From: Rallus limicola
Taxonomy: Eukaryota; Chordata; Aves; Gruiformes; Rallidae
Assembly: GCA_022605955.1 (NCBI GenBank)
Contig: JAKCOZ010000040.1
Coordinates: 3,100,001 to 3,164,000 of the forward strand
Length of the DNA stretch: 64,000 nucleotides
Direction of reading: 5' to 3'
Shown: in pieces, positions 38,843 through 56,217 of the stretch
How positions within the stretch are numbered: the stretch's first letter is position 1
Layout: every line of letters starts with the position of its first letter
The notes under the pieces: generated by a model
Told to the model about the DNA's origin: nothing
Database searches by the model: none
The model's input: the letters and a program-made list of their open reading frames with translations, nothing else
Made by a program: the position numbers and the translations under genes

Positions 38843-41260
38843 TGTGTGCGTGTGTGCACAGAGCCAGGCACCCACGGGCGGGTGTGCAGAGCCAGGCGTG
38901 TGGAGGCGGGTGCAGGCACACAGGTGTGCCCAGGTGTGTGCAGAGTCACACACACAGTCACACACACACACACTCATACACTCACCCCCCTATAGCGCTG
39001 GTGTGTCCCGTGTCCCCCCCACCCCACCCCGTGCGGTACCAGCAGCTAAAAATAACCCCCATGGCGGCCTCGAGCCATCGCCACGGCAACGGGAGGATGG
39101 GGGGGGGGGGGAGGGGGTGTGAGCTGCAGGGCCCTGGGTGGGGGGCGGCTCTCAGCACCCCCACCCACGGGCAGGGTTCTCCACGAGCCTCAGGAGCGGG
39201 GTGAAGCCCCCCGGTGCTGCTTGGAGGTTCCTCCGTGGGGTGGGGGCCACCGGTCCCCGCCGCCCCCCGGCCCCCCTGGCTCTGTTCAAGGGGGAGGTGG
39301 GGGGGGGGGGGGGGGCTCGGCGGCCCCTTAATTCCCTGGTTAATCATTCATGGGGCCGGGGCGCTGCAAATCCCCCCGCGCCGGGGCCGGGATTAGGCGG
39401 GCGGGCGGGCGGCTGCCCAGCCGGCGAGGGGCCCCCGCGGCCGGGGGGGGCGGCCCCTATTCATGAGGAGGGATTTCCTGTGCCGGGGGGGTCCCGCTCC
39501 CCGCAGCTGGCGGGGGGTGGGGGACCGGCCACCGCGGGGACCAGTCCCTGTCCCCGAGCGGGAAGGAACCAGAGGAGCCCCCAGGGACACATCCCCCCAC
39601 ACACACAGCCCCGTGGCAAAGCACCCCCAGACCGGCTTGGGCCTGGGGGGGGGGGGTGGGATACGCTGAGGGGGCCCCGGCCCAGCGCGGGGGGAGGGCG
39701 TCAAGACCTCGGCCCAGCGCCCCGGCCTTGGCAGGGCGCCCCGGCCCAGCTGCCTCCAGCCCCGGGGGGGGGGGGGGGGGGGCGGCCGGAAGGGGCCGGG
39801 GCCGTTCCCAGTGCCGGGGGCAGGCAGGGGGCCGGCGCGGGGGGCTTCCCCTTCCCGGGGAGAACCGGGACAGCCGGGCCCCGCCGAGCTGGTGGTGCCT
39901 GCTGTGGAGGGGGGGAGTGGGGGCCACACGGCCGGTTCCCACCAGCCCGCGCTGGTGTTGGATGGGGTGTGTGGGGTTTGATTCCCGGGGCGGGGGGGAT
40001 TCCAGCGGGAGGGGGGCGTGGGATCAGGGACACCCCTAAGGGCCGCCCGCGCTCCCAGCAGCGGTGGGCGCTGCCCCACGGGGGTCTCTGGTGATGGGGA
40101 TGCAGGACCCCGGGCTGCACCCAGTATCTCCCCACTCCCGGGGGGCCCGGGGGGGGGCTCTGCTCTGCCGTGCTGCCGGGCTCGGGCTATATATAGCGGC
40201 TCGGCTCTGCAGAGCAGCGGGATGAATTTTAATGAGCTTGTTCCGGCCGACTGCATCGCACCCCGAGAGCGATACAGCCCCTCCGTGGCCCTCGTCCCCT
40301 CCCACTCTGGGATTTGCAGCAGGGCCTGGGATCCCCACCTGGCCAGGGGCAGGGGGACAGAGGTCTCTGGGTGGTGGCAATGGGGGCAACTCGTAGGCTC
40401 ATCGCTGGGGACAAGGGGTGACAGTGTTGGCAGTGGATGGGAGAGACACCCATCCATGCCCAGGGGAGTTTGCGGTGAACCCCAGCTGTGCCTCAGTCTC
40501 CCCCACTGGGACAGCAGAAGATGCTGGGTGGCTGTGGATGGGGGAATCTGGGGTCATGGTGCTGAGCTGAGGGGGGTGAGCCCAGTGGGCTGGGGGCAGC
40601 AGAGCTCAGCCCCAGCCTTATCGCGGGCAGACGGCGTTGTGGGGGGGTGGCCACAGACACACCGTGTTTGCTGAGGATAAAGTGTACGGCACAGGCGGGG
40701 GCCAGGCCAGGGGTGCCGCCACCCTGCCCCTGCCACGCTGGCGCCCCAGCTGCTGCCAGCCATGGGGATGGGGGTCCTGGGGTGTCCTGGGGACCAGGAG
40801 GGCCACAGGGACCAGGGGGGCCAGGGGGACCATGGGGACCACAGTGCTATGGGCACCAGGGGACTGGGATGACTAGGAGACTTGAGGCCCATAGGGACCA
40901 TGGGTGTGGAACATCCACCAGCAGCCCACACTGTCACTCTGCCCCCAGCCCGGCGGTGGAGGCTGGGGTCTACTCTGGGCACCACTGTGCCACAGGTACC
41001 CCATGGCCCGGCTACCCCCAGGTATCCCCAGGGTACCTATCACCATACCATTGGTACCCCTATCCCCCGGGTACTACCATCCTCTGGGTACCCCCCTCCA
41101 CTGGAAACTGTCATCCCCTGGGGACCCCCATCATCCCCTGTCTCCTGGGTACCCTCATCCCCTGGGTGCCACCGCGCTGCGTGTGCAGCCCATGGAGGGG
41201 GTGTCACGGGGCTGGGGGGCGGCCAGGCCGAGGCCCCTGGGGGTCTCAGGGCCGAGCTGC
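38421..41260. other. MED24-THRA divergent intergenic region
   Basis: Extremely GC-rich sequence without a recognised exon. It carries G runs (for example 39299-39314 and 39764-39782), a CG/TG alternating tract, and GGTACC-rich imperfect repeats near 40990-41160. A TATATATAGC stretch at about 40188-40197, 20-odd bases upstream of a GC-box-poor segment, could be a TATA-type element but has no supporting gene. Confidence 0.45.
38811..38848. repeat. Alternating CG/TG dinucleotide tract (Z-DNA-prone)
   Basis: A pure alternating purine-pyrimidine run: about nine CG units followed by about ten TG units. A CA-rich stretch near 38945-38975 flanks it, about 450 bp from the MED24 promoter. Confidence 0.9.
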
Positions 41261-41315
41261 AGTATCCGGGAGGGGGGGGGGGGGGGGGGGCACCGCAGCG
41301 GCCCTTTAAGCCTGG

Positions 41316-41334
41316 GCATGATGGGATGTGTAGT
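41316..41334 (-). promoter_or_regulatory. ZNF143/STAF-like element between two long G runs
   Basis: On the minus strand the site reads ACTACACATCCCATCATGC, close to the ACTACAnnTCCCAnnATGC consensus known for ZNF143/STAF. It is bracketed by G runs at 41272-41290 and 41342-41362. It may mark an alternative upstream promoter, about 1.2 kb before the main THRA first exon. Confidence 0.6.
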
Positions 41335-41814
41335 CCGGGGAGGGGGGGGGGGGGGGGGGGGGCTGGGCGCAGGGCCTCCTGGGAAAGAGGTAGGGTGGGA
41401 CGGACGGGTTGAGGTGCTGCTGAGGGGATCCCCAGAGCCGTCCCCAGCGACTCCCCCCGCCCCCCCTCTCCGCGCCCCCATTGCACGCCGTCAGTCCCGG
41501 CCCCACGGCGGCATCCGGCCCCAGCTATGCAGCGGGTCCCTGCCCCGCAGCCCCCACAGCCCCACAGCCCCACAACCCCGGGGGTGCCAGAGCAGGGCCC
41601 ACCCGCCGTGCAGACGCCCTGCGGGGCCGTGGGACCGGGGCCAGCTCCTGCCCGGGGCGGTTCCTGGGCCGGGCGGGCCCCCGGGCCCCCGGGCCGGGTG
41701 TGGGGGCCGGGCCGGACACCAAGGAGTGAGGAGCTGGCCCCCCACCCCGCGGGCATCGTCCCCACCTTCAATGGGCACTGGCCTCAGCTCCCCAGGAGCC
41801 ACCCCACCGGGCCC

Positions 41815-42290
41815 AGTTTCCCTGGGTGCTGTCCCCAACCCCTGTGGGCACCGTCTGTCTGTCCCTCATCACTATGGGCACTGTCACTGCATCCCTGTGG
41901 GCACCGTCCCCACCCTGTGATGGGCACCATCCCTGGGCCTCTGTGGGCACCATCTCCAGCTCCACTTAGGTATGGTCCTCAAACCCTGTGGGCAGTGTCC
42001 CCAGGTCCAATTGTCACCATCACTGCATCCCTGTGGGCACTGTTCCCAGCCCCTTTGGACGTGACCTCCACCCCATCATGGGCACCATCCCTGGGCCCCG
42101 GTGGCACCTTCCCCAGCAACCTCTGGGCATTGTCCCCAAGCCGTGTGGGTACCATTCCCAGCTCCCCTGGGTGCTGTCCCCAACCCACGTTTGTCATTGT
42201 CACAGCATCCCTGTGGGTTCTGTCCCCAGTCCTCATGGGCACCGTCTCCACCCTGCCACGGGCATCACCATCCCTGGGTCTCTGCGGGGA
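41815..42290. repeat. Minisatellite upstream of THRA, unit about 35-45 bp
   Basis: Degenerate copies built on CATCCCTGTGGGCACCGTCCCCA occupy the stretch just before the THRA CpG-island promoter. They create long spurious open frames on both strands. Confidence 0.8.
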
Positions 42291-42479
42291 CCATCCCCAG
42301 CACCCCTCTTCTCCCCGGGGGCAGCCCCCAACCTGTGGGCGCCATCCCTGCTGTCACTGTCGCGGCGTCCCCGCCGTCCCCGTGCCCAGCTCCCTGCGGG
42401 CATCGTCCCCATACGGGCTCCATCTCTGCCCGGCCACGGGCTCCCCCATCCTTCTCGCTCCCCGTCCCGCTGGCCCCGC

Positions 42480-42739
42480 TCTCGGGGCCGCCCTCCAGCC
42501 CCGTTCCCCGCCGCTCCCCCGTGGATCCGTGGGGCGGGCGCGGCGGGTGCAGGGAGCGGCTGCGACCGGCGGAGGGGGCTGCGGCCGCGGCGGAGCGGGC
42601 GGGCGGGCGGCGCGGCGGGGCCGGGGGAGGAGCCAGGCGCCGTCGGCCGCCGCTGCGCCCCGCTCCGCTCCGCTCCGCGCCCCGCTCCGCGCCCGCCGTC
42701 CGCCCCGCGCCCGTCGCCGCCGCCACCGCCGCCTCCCAG
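42480..42739 (+). promoter_or_regulatory. THRA: THRA CpG-island promoter and non-coding exon 1
   Basis: Dense CpG sequence with CGCTCCGCTCCGC repeats and GGGGCGGG-type GC boxes ends in a clean donor, CCTCCCAG/GTACGG, at 42739/42740. This is the best candidate for the THRA first exon. Its 5' end and the start site are not defined. Confidence 0.6.
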
Positions 42740-45700
42740 GTACGGCCCGACCGGGCCCCGCCGCCGCCTCCTGCCCGGCACCGCCGCAGCCCGGTTGTTT
42801 ACCGCCGGCCGCGGCTGCCCCCCCCTCCCCCTCCGGGCGCCCCTGGCTGAGCCCGGGCGCAGTTCGGTGCGTGCAATGGCGGGGGGGGTGGGGATATCGG
42901 GGCGGAGGGGGGGGGGCGGGAGCAGCGGAGAGCGGGGGGGGGACCCGGCCCGAGCGCGCACCGGGAGGAAAAACACGGGTAAATATTTCTCTTGAAAAAA
43001 TCCGGGCGTTTGGCGTGGGGCGGGGGGAGGGTTCGGGGCGGGGGGGGGACACGACACAGACCGCGTCCCCCCCGTGGGGTGTGGGGGGCGCACCCCCCCC
43101 GGCGCTGCTGCAGCGCGGAGCTGCCCGCGGGGTACGGCCGCTGCCCCCCGCCCGCCACGCCACGGCCGGGGTGGGGTGTGTGTGGGGGAGAGAGAGGGGC
43201 CGTGCACGGTGAGCGGCTCCCCCCGCCCGCCTGAAGGGCCGTGCCCCCCCCTCCCCTCCCCTCCCCTCCTCTCCCCGCCGTCTCCGCGTCGGCTGCGTGG
43301 CCGTGGCGTGGCGGGGCTCGTGGGCCCGGGCCGCGGCGTGGCTCTGCGGTGACGGGTGCGGGGCCGAGCCGCGGCGGAGCCGTGCCGTGGGCAGGCCGTG
43401 GCCGTGTGTCGCGGGGGGGGGGGTGGGGGTGGTGGAGGTGGCCGTGGCCCGGCCGGGCAGGGCCGTGGGGGGGCCGTGGCAGTGCCCCGTCGCCGTCCCC
43501 GCCCGCCCGGGAATGTCTCCGGTTTTTTATTTAATTTTTTAATTTTTTATTATTATTATTTTTCTGCGCCGGGAGCGGAGCGCGGGCGGGGGGGGGCGGA
43601 CACGGACACACACACACGGACGGACACGGGACGGGTCGGCCGCTCCCAGCTGGGGCGGGGGCAGAGGGGGGCGTCCCCAGCGCGGAGCGGGGAGGAGGAG
43701 GAGGAGGAGGAGGGGAGGGGGGGGGGGATCCGGCTCCGCACCCCTCGGGGCCGTCCCCACCGAGCGGGGCTCGGGGCGTGGCGGGGGCTTTCCTCCCCAC
43801 GCTGCCCCGGGGGGGAGGTAGGGGGGAGCGCGGACCTCCGCGTTCCCCCACGTTCCCCCACCCCAATCCCAGGGAGGGGGGGGGGGCCGGATCCTGCCCG
43901 GGGTGCGGCGGTCCCGGTGCCGCCGGTGGGACGCAGGCTGCTGGCCGGGCTGGGCTCCGGTACGTTTCCCCCCCCCGTACGAACCGGGGAAACTGAGGCA
44001 GGGCAGTAGGGCGCCGCGGCCAAGGTCACCCCGGGACCGGCCGGCCTTGCCCGGGCCTCCGCTTCGACCTCCCCGTCGGCCCGGCTCAGCCGACGGCCCC
44101 GCGCCGACCTTCAGCCGCCGCGGCCGCCGTGACCCCCGCGCCGCGGGGCTGACACCGCCGGCACCGGCCGCGGGGGGGGCCGGGGCTGCGCCTCACCCCG
44201 CCTGACCCCCGCCGGCACTGGTGACCCCCGGGGCTCCGGCGGGGCGGAGTTGGGGAGGGGGGGAGGCCGAGGCCGCCGCGGGGCGCGGGCAGGCCCCGGT
44301 GGAACCGGTTTGGGGGGGGCTCCCCCGCCCGGGGGTCTTGGCGCAGGGTGGGAGCGCGGCGCATATTTCCCCCCCCCCCCCCACGGCGCTGCTGTGCGGC
44401 TGCATGTGCCCCCCTGCAATTACTCGCACACGTTGCTGCAGCCCCGCACCCCCCGGCCGACAGCGGGGGGGGGATCTCCGTGCGGGGGGCTCCGGCTGAC
44501 TCTCCCCACCCCCCCGCCTGGCCGCCGCCGTGACCTTCCCAGAGCCGCGGCGTGGCAGCCCCGCGGGGGGGGGGGGGGGGGTCCCGGGCAGGGTGAGCCC
44601 AGTCTGGGCCGTGCACTCCCGAGGCCCCACGGCGCTGGGGGGGGGGGGGGAGGGGGCTGTACCCGCACCCCCTGTCCTCTCCCAGGCAGTGGGTGTCCCG
44701 CTCCGGTCGCCCCCTGCCGCGTACTGTCCCGGAGCAGCGAGCGCGGCGGCTGGGCCGGGCCCTCCCGGGGGTCCCAACCCGCGGCCCCCCCCACCCCCCC
44801 CGGACCCCGCGCAGCCGCCGGTGGAGCGCGGGGGCGGGGCCGGACGCCTGGGTCCCTTTCCAGGAGGGGGGAGTTTGGAGCGGGGGGGCTGCGGTGAAGG
44901 CGAAGGCGGGCGCGGGCAGGACGCCCAGGGCCCCGCGCAAGCTGGATGCGGCCGGGGGGCGCGGCGGGGCCGGGACATCCCCCGGGACCGTGATTCACGG
45001 AGGTGGCCCCGGTACTACGGACCCTCGGCCCGGGCGGGCAGGGGTCAGGCGGCCACGGGGACACTGTGGGGAGCCTTCCACGTGTCCCCTTCCCGGGTGG
45101 GGTGAGCCCTCCCGGGCTGGCCTGGTGTTGGTTCCAGCGCCCCACTGTTGGAGCCGACCCCAGGAGCCTCTGGACAAGGTGGAGGCTCCATCCCCCCCCC
45201 CCCCTGAGTGGGGGCCCCTGGGGAGGGAACCCAGGAGCCACCCCTGCTCTGGTGCACGTGAACCGGAGCCCCCGATTTAGAAACGTCCCCATCCCCGTGC
45301 CAAGCTCCAAGTGCTGAGAATAAATAGCTCCCCAGCGTCCCAGCACAGCCTCCACGGGGACAGGGGCACCCCGCGGGGCTGGGGACCCGACACTGTCCTG
45401 GTGTGCTGAGATCGTGGGTGCTTGGTGCCCCTTTGGGCATCCTTTGTGACCAGGAGGAGCAGGGGACATGGGGGTCTGCCATGTCCTGCCCTGCTGGCAC
45501 GAGGGGCATGGTGCTGAGGGAGGTGGCACCACAGCTCTTCCTCTGCACAGCAGCTCCCCACCGCTGGCCCTAGTGGGATGGGGAAACCGAGGCACAGCTG
45601 AAGGGTGTCAGGAGCAGAGCTGCAGCTGCCACCTGGTCCTGGCCACACGGTCGGGTGCCATGGGAAGGAGTGGTGACTGCAGCCTCTGTGTGACCAGAGT

Positions 45701-48571
45701 CCAGCAGCCTCGGTGGGCTCCAGGAGTCCTTGGGTGGTGGTGGAGGTGGGGCCAGATGGGGTCTGGCGTAGTGGCACAGGTCCATGTAGCAGCGATTCAG
45801 GATCTGTTGGAGGTGCGAGGCCGCGGCAGCCACGGGTGTCTGGTCAGGACCAGGGCAGGTCACCGTCCCTGCAGCCGCCTGCCCTCGCCCGGGCAGTGGC
45901 TTTCCTGAGCTGCCGAGCAGCGGTGTTCACAGGGAGCGGCCCAGACCCCGCGTGCACGGGGAGGGGGTCACCACGCAGGTCCCCCGTGGCACAGGGTGGG
46001 TTGCCCTGATGTCAGGCCGGTGGCATCCCCTGCGCTTGGGCTGTCCAGCTGTTGCACATGCCTGGGATTCCTGCAGCCTCTCGGCACGCTGGCCCAGCAG
46101 CACGCTGCCATGCGTGCCCCATGGCGCTGGGCACCCCACGGCACTGGGCATCCCACAGCACCGGGCACTGTGTGGCACTGGCCATAGGATGACAGGCACC
46201 AGCAGAGTTGTGGGGCACTGGGCAAGGGAAGGCGTGTGGCACCAGGTGCAGCGGCACACGTGGGCACCAGCATGTGCTGGGTGCTGCCGGCCGTGCCACG
46301 GCAGGTGCCCCTGTGCCTGGCTGCGCTCCCACGGCACAGTCCTGCCAGCGGCATCGCCAGCCAGGGCAGCGCAGTGCTGCCCCGGTTGTGCCGCGACGCT
46401 GCCTGTGGCCACCAGCACAACCAGGCATCGCGTGCGGGTGGCTTGCGGGTGTTGGGCCAGCGGGTCTGCCCACAGCGCCCTGCCCCCAGCCCCTGCTAAT
46501 CGTGCTAATTGGCACCCTGGCTAAAGCGCTTAGGCCGTCACCTCCCTGACCCAGATGGCAGCTGGGCGGGGGGAGGGGGCACCTGGGACCCCCGGAGCCC
46601 ATCTGTCCCAGGAGGGGGGGCAGGGACATGAGCGGGTGTCCCTGTGGGGTGTCCATAGTACCTGGTGCTTGCTTCTGACTGTACCGAGGTGGCTGGTGCC
46701 TTCATGGAGGAGTGTCCCCGGGGGCTGTGGACCCCATCCCAGGAGAACCCCAGAGGTGTCATCCCTGGGAAGCGGGGTGCTGGGTGCCCCCCATGGGGCG
46801 ACGTGGCTCCTGCCACCAGCCCAGCCCTGGACTTTGTCCCCAGGTTGTTTTCTATTGCCTGCAACCACCCGACTCAGCAGAAACGCTCCCCTGGGCGTGG
46901 GGCTGGGCTGGGGGGGATGACATGGGGTGGGGCCCCCCACCTGCTGCCACCTTGTTCCCACCCAACCCCACACCTGGCCCCACAGGGTGGGCATGCAAGG
47001 TTTGGGGTGCTGTGCAGTGCTGGAAACAGCACTGGGCAGCTGAGACCCGACTGCACTCATCACATGTGTCCCGCCGGAGAAGGAGGAGGAGGAGGAAGAG
47101 AGCCGCCTCCCGTGTCTGTCTGTCTGTCTGTCTGTCTGGGCCGCCCCAGCACGGCTGGAATTCCTCGAGTGACAGTTCCTGGAGTGGCACCGGGGGTTTG
47201 GCCGGGTGCTGGGTGCCAGCGATCCCGGGGTTGTCGTTGGAGGCTGACAGGGATGCTCACATGCGCGGGTGAGCCTCGGTGTAGCGGCGCTGGGCCCTGG
47301 CGTTAGCCCTAAGCCCCTCTGATGTCACCCTGCTGATATCTCAGCCCACCCCAGCAGGGAAACTGAGGCAGTGATGGCCCAGCCCACCCTCCACTCAGTT
47401 TTGGAGCACCCCGTGCTCCGGCCTGTGCCAGCTTCACTGCGGTGGCGATGCACCCCAGCTCCATGCATGCACCGAGCGGGTTGGGGCTCTGCTGGCGCAC
47501 GGGGTCCCGGGGGAAGGGGGGCGGGGGGCGGCGGGGGGGCCGGTGCCCGGCGGGGCTGCACAGCCCTGGCGCACAGCCAGTGCCTATACTTGGAAGTCTC
47601 CGCACGCTGTTCCCATATGGAACAAACATTTGCTGCAGCCCCCGGCCACACCGCCCCGGCTCTATAGGTACCGCTGGCACCAAAGCCCAGCCTGGAGCTG
47701 CATTGAGGGGCGCTGCACACCCCCACCCCCTCTTCCTTCCACCCCAGCACCCCGAGGTGGGGAGGGCACTGGGGGGTGTTAGGGTGCCAAGTGGTGCTTT
47801 GGGTTTCCCTGCAGAGACTGGGTCAGGCTATACCCCTCCCCCCCCGGACATGTCCCTTGGGGGTGGCGGGGACCCTTTGTGTGACCCCCTTACCCCCCTT
47901 GCGCCGCAGCATGAGGTGCCACCGTGCACCCGTGGGTGCAGCATCCCTTCACCCCTATCCCGGCTCTGCCTGGGCATCCCCGGCTGGAGGGGGGCCAGGA
48001 GGCCGGGCCGGGGCGCCCCGCGGCGTGGGGGTGCTGGGGAGGGGGGGAGAGATGGAGCGGGGGGGGGGGGCGGGCGCTGCCGAGCCCCGGCCGCTACGTT
48101 TTAAATCCGCCGGAGGAATTTCTGCCGCGGCCAAGACAAACGTGACCTACTTTCTGCCTGTCCCCGCACGGAGCGGAGGAGCCCGAGGGCCGGGCACGGC
48201 GCCCGGCACAGCCCCACGCCCCCCCCACCCCCCCCCCCCCCCGCACGGACCGGAGGCCCCCCGCACCCCCACAAGCATCCCCCCCCCGCCACTGTGCCGG
48301 GGCAGGTCGCCGGGGGTTCACTGCAAGCAGGGTCCCCCAATCTTTCCCCACCTCCCCATCGCACCAGGGTGCTGCCGGAGGGCAGGATGGGTGCTGGGCA
48401 CCCGCTGGGATGTGGAGCCCAGAGGTAGGGGGTGGGGATGGGGGGGGCGGGTGTCCCCCAGGGTCGTCCTTTGGTGTCGCTGTCATTGGGGTTTGCAGTG
48501 GGGGGGGATGACAGTGGGGGTCTGCAGTGCTGTTTGCACCCCGGCCCCACGGCGCTGTGTCTTTGCTGCAG
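42740..48571 (+). other. Large first intron of THRA
   Basis: About 5.8 kb of GC-rich sequence with no recognised coding exon. It includes a T/A-rich patch at 43519-43562, a GGA-triplet run near 43692, a TCTG tetranucleotide repeat at about 47116-47138 and several G runs. A CTATAGG motif near 47660 lies in a short less GC-rich segment with a CCATATGG (SRF CArG-like) box near 47613, possibly an internal control element. Confidence 0.5.
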
Positions 48572-48612
48572 GAGGACTCACAGAGGAGGGATCCCCCAGC
48601 AGCCCCCACCCC
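48572..48612 (+). other. THRA: Candidate 41-bp non-coding exon of THRA
   Basis: A good acceptor (TCTTTGCTGCAG) and a strong donor (CCCC/GTAAGT) enclose 41 bp on the THRA strand between the CpG-island exon and the first coding exon. It contains no ATG. Use in mRNA is inferred from splice signals only. Confidence 0.5.
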
Positions 48613-48945
48613 GTAAGTCTCCCCCTGCTCCCCCAGCATGTGTGAGGGGGGGATGTGTGGGGCAGATGCATTGGGGCACAGCCCCATTCCCGAGCGTGGC
48701 ACCCATAGGGGCAGCCCTGGGCAGTGAGGGGGATGTTCTGTGCATCCCTACCCCCCCCGGTGTTCCCCCACTGCTTTGGTGTCTGGGGGGGGCCGCAGCC
48801 CTGCCCCATCCCATGGCTGTGTGCAACACCCTTTTGTGTGCTTGTGCTTCCCCCTCTCTCTTGCACACCCATGCCTGCTCTCACAGAGCTATGTGTGCTC
48901 TTGCACACTCTGTGTGCTCTCATGCAGCCTTGTATTCCCATGCAT

Positions 48946-49140
48946 GCTCACACACCCTTGCACGCTCTCACACACCCATGCACACTCTCACACACCCTTG
49001 CACGCTCTCACACACCCATGCACACTCTCACACACCCTTGCACGCTCACACCCTTGCACGCTCTCACACCCATGCACTCACACACCCTTGCACGCTCTCA
49101 CACACACATGCACACTCTCACACACCCTTGCACGCTCTCT
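48946..49140. repeat. Minisatellite upstream of the first THRA coding exon
   Basis: Tandem copies alternate CACACCCTTGCACGCTCT and CACACACCCATGCACACTCT, a higher-order unit of about 40 bp with shortened copies near 49050. Confidence 0.9.
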
Positions 49141-49432
49141 CCCAGCCCCGTGTGCTCTTGCACACACCCCACAGGCCCTCGCTGGCTCCACGTGTTCTTG
49201 CACGTCCCTCGTGTGTACACCCAGCCCTGCACGCCATCTCACGCCCCACAGGGCCCAGCCCCACACGTCTGTGCACGCTCCATGCAGCCTTGCACACCCA
49301 TATGCACCCTTGTCCAGCTCCCAGGGTTGGGGGTGGGGAGGGGGCCCACCCACAGCTGCAGCCCTCACCCCCCCTTTCACCGGGGGTCCGTCCAGGCTCT
49401 CATGCAGTTTGTCTCGCAGGGTCCAGCCCGGG

Positions 49433-49588
49433 ATGCTGCGTGGAGCTGAGCACTGAGGTGGGCGCCATGGGGCGCGCGTCGTAGCCCCCCGGCTGTGGCC
49501 CCCCCCCCCTACCCCCACCCCCGCGCGTGGCACCGGTGGCGGAGCCCACTCGGTCGGTGCTGAGCGCTCCTTGATGGAATTGCGGTGA
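49433..49588 (+). promoter_or_regulatory. THRA: Three upstream ORFs in the THRA 5' UTR
   Basis: The exon entering at about 49420 (acceptor TTTGTCTCGCAG) contains short uORFs at 49433-49456 (7 codons plus stop), 49467-49484 (5 codons plus stop, ATG in GCCATGG context) and 49574-49588 (4 codons plus stop). The last stop codon, TGA at 49586-49588, directly abuts the THRA ATG at 49589. Such uORFs can lower translation or enforce reinitiation. Confidence 0.7.
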
Positions 49589-54705
<5,117 letters not shown>

Positions 54706-54814
54706 GGGCTGCCACCCCCCTTCATGCCCCCCCCTCCCCCCAACAAGCCCCGCTCTGCCCCCTCCCCACCCCCCTCCGATCCCTCCACCCAACCACCCCA
54801 ATTTTTTCTCACCC

Positions 54815-54817
<3 letters not shown>

Positions 54818-54860
<43 letters not shown>
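54818..54860. repeat. CA dinucleotide microsatellite in THRA 3' UTR
   Basis: About 21 uninterrupted CA units, about 110 bp after the THRA stop codon. Confidence 0.95.
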
Positions 54861-54863
<3 letters not shown>

Positions 54864-55126
54864 CACACCCCCAAAAGGTGTGAGGGCGGGGGGGAATGCT
54901 GCGCCCAGGGTGGGGGTCCGGCTGTGCCCCCCACGGCTGCCCCCCCTGCCCGCCCGCTGCCCCCCCGCGCCCCAGGACTTGACGAATTTTGTTTGTTTGC
55001 ACAGGGAAGGGCCCCGACGGTCGAGCGTCCCCTTTATTGTCCTTCTCTTCGTAGATTATTATTTTTTAAGCATTTATTTCCCTCCCTGCGAGGCTAAAAT
55101 ATTAAACTGACTGCACTTTGAGAGGA

Positions 55127-55168
55127 GCGAGGAGGAGGAGGAGGAGGAGGAGGAGGAGGAGGAGGAAG
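55127..55168. repeat. GGA triplet repeat
   Basis: About 13 GAG/GGA triplets just after the proximal ATTAAA. Confidence 0.95.
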
Positions 55169-56179
55169 AGCAGAGCAGAGGAGGGGGCTCTGGGCTGCAC
55201 AGGGAGAGGCTGCCCTGGCCAGGGAGGGGGGCCACGGCCACATGCACTTTTGGCCAGGCAGCAGCGCAGGGGCTGGGGATGGGGGGGTGTCAGGACCCCC
55301 CTGTAGCAGGGCAGGGGGCACATTGGGTGGCGCAGCAGCAGCGAGGGGGACCCCAGCCCATGGGGGTGCAGTGCTGGTGGACCCCCCCCCCTCCCCGCTT
55401 TCTCCCCAGCCTGCTGGCCTCTGGGTCTGCCCCGGCTGGGGTGGTCCCCCCACCCCCACACCTCCCCCCCACACCCCTATCCCTACCCCATTATCCCCAC
55501 TCCCCCCCCCCCCCCAAATTTGGGGCCAGATTCGGGGCTTTGGTTTTCTCTGTCTTTTTTTTTGGGCTGAGAGGAGACAATTTTGTGCCAAGCGCCGGTG
55601 GACGGTGGGCGCTGCAGGACGCTGAGGGGGGGCCGCAGGGACCCGCTGCGGCTGCCCCCCGACCCCCCACCTTTTCTGTTGTCCTTTTTTTTTTGTTGTT
55701 CCCTCCCCCCCCCCCCCCCCCTCCTTGTCCTCGTGGGTTTATTTGTTGTGTCCGTCAGAAGTTGCAATGGCCCTGGGGGTGCTGGCGGGGGGCAGGGGGC
55801 AGGGGGGGGGCAGCGAGTGCCCCCCCCCTCCCCTGGGACCCCGCACAGCCCCCACTGCACTACTGCCCCAGCCCTCCAGAGCAGCACTTCGGGGGGGGGC
55901 TGCACTCCCCAACTGACCCCCCCCCTCCTGCTCCTGGGGGTTGGAGGGGAGGAGGCCGGGCTGTGGCGGGGGCTGGCGGGGTGTGGGGATGTGGGGGTCC
56001 TGGCTCGGTGGGGGGCAGGGCTGTGGCGGGGGCACCCAGGAATCGTTTTATCACCTTCCCCCTCCCCCCCCCCAGTTTAGGTTTGTGAATTTTTTCTTAC
56101 CTCAGGCGGAGGCCGAGGGGGGGGCGCGGGCCGGGGGGCGGCCGGCGAGGCAGGCGGCCTGCCGGGGCCCACCTAAGCT

Positions 56180-56217
56180 AATATATATATATATATAAAT
56201 ATATATAAAATATATAA
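56180..56217. repeat. AT-rich simple repeat (TATATA)
   Basis: A short TA dinucleotide run and TATAAA variants followed by an A-rich stretch, forming an isolated AT-rich patch in GC-rich DNA. Confidence 0.9.

Noticed and set aside
37899..38921. 340-codon minus-strand frame next to MED24
   Set aside because: Low-complexity Ala/His/Thr/Pro sequence over the MED24 promoter and the CG/TG tract. The real MED24 start is at 37868.
39393..40457. 354-codon open frame on the minus strand
   Set aside because: Open only because GC-rich DNA has few stops; it crosses homopolymer runs and has no recognisable domain.
41527..43212. 561-codon open frame on the plus strand
   Set aside because: It runs through a minisatellite and the THRA CpG-island exon and intron. 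Composition is Pro/Gly/Arg repeats with no family resemblance.
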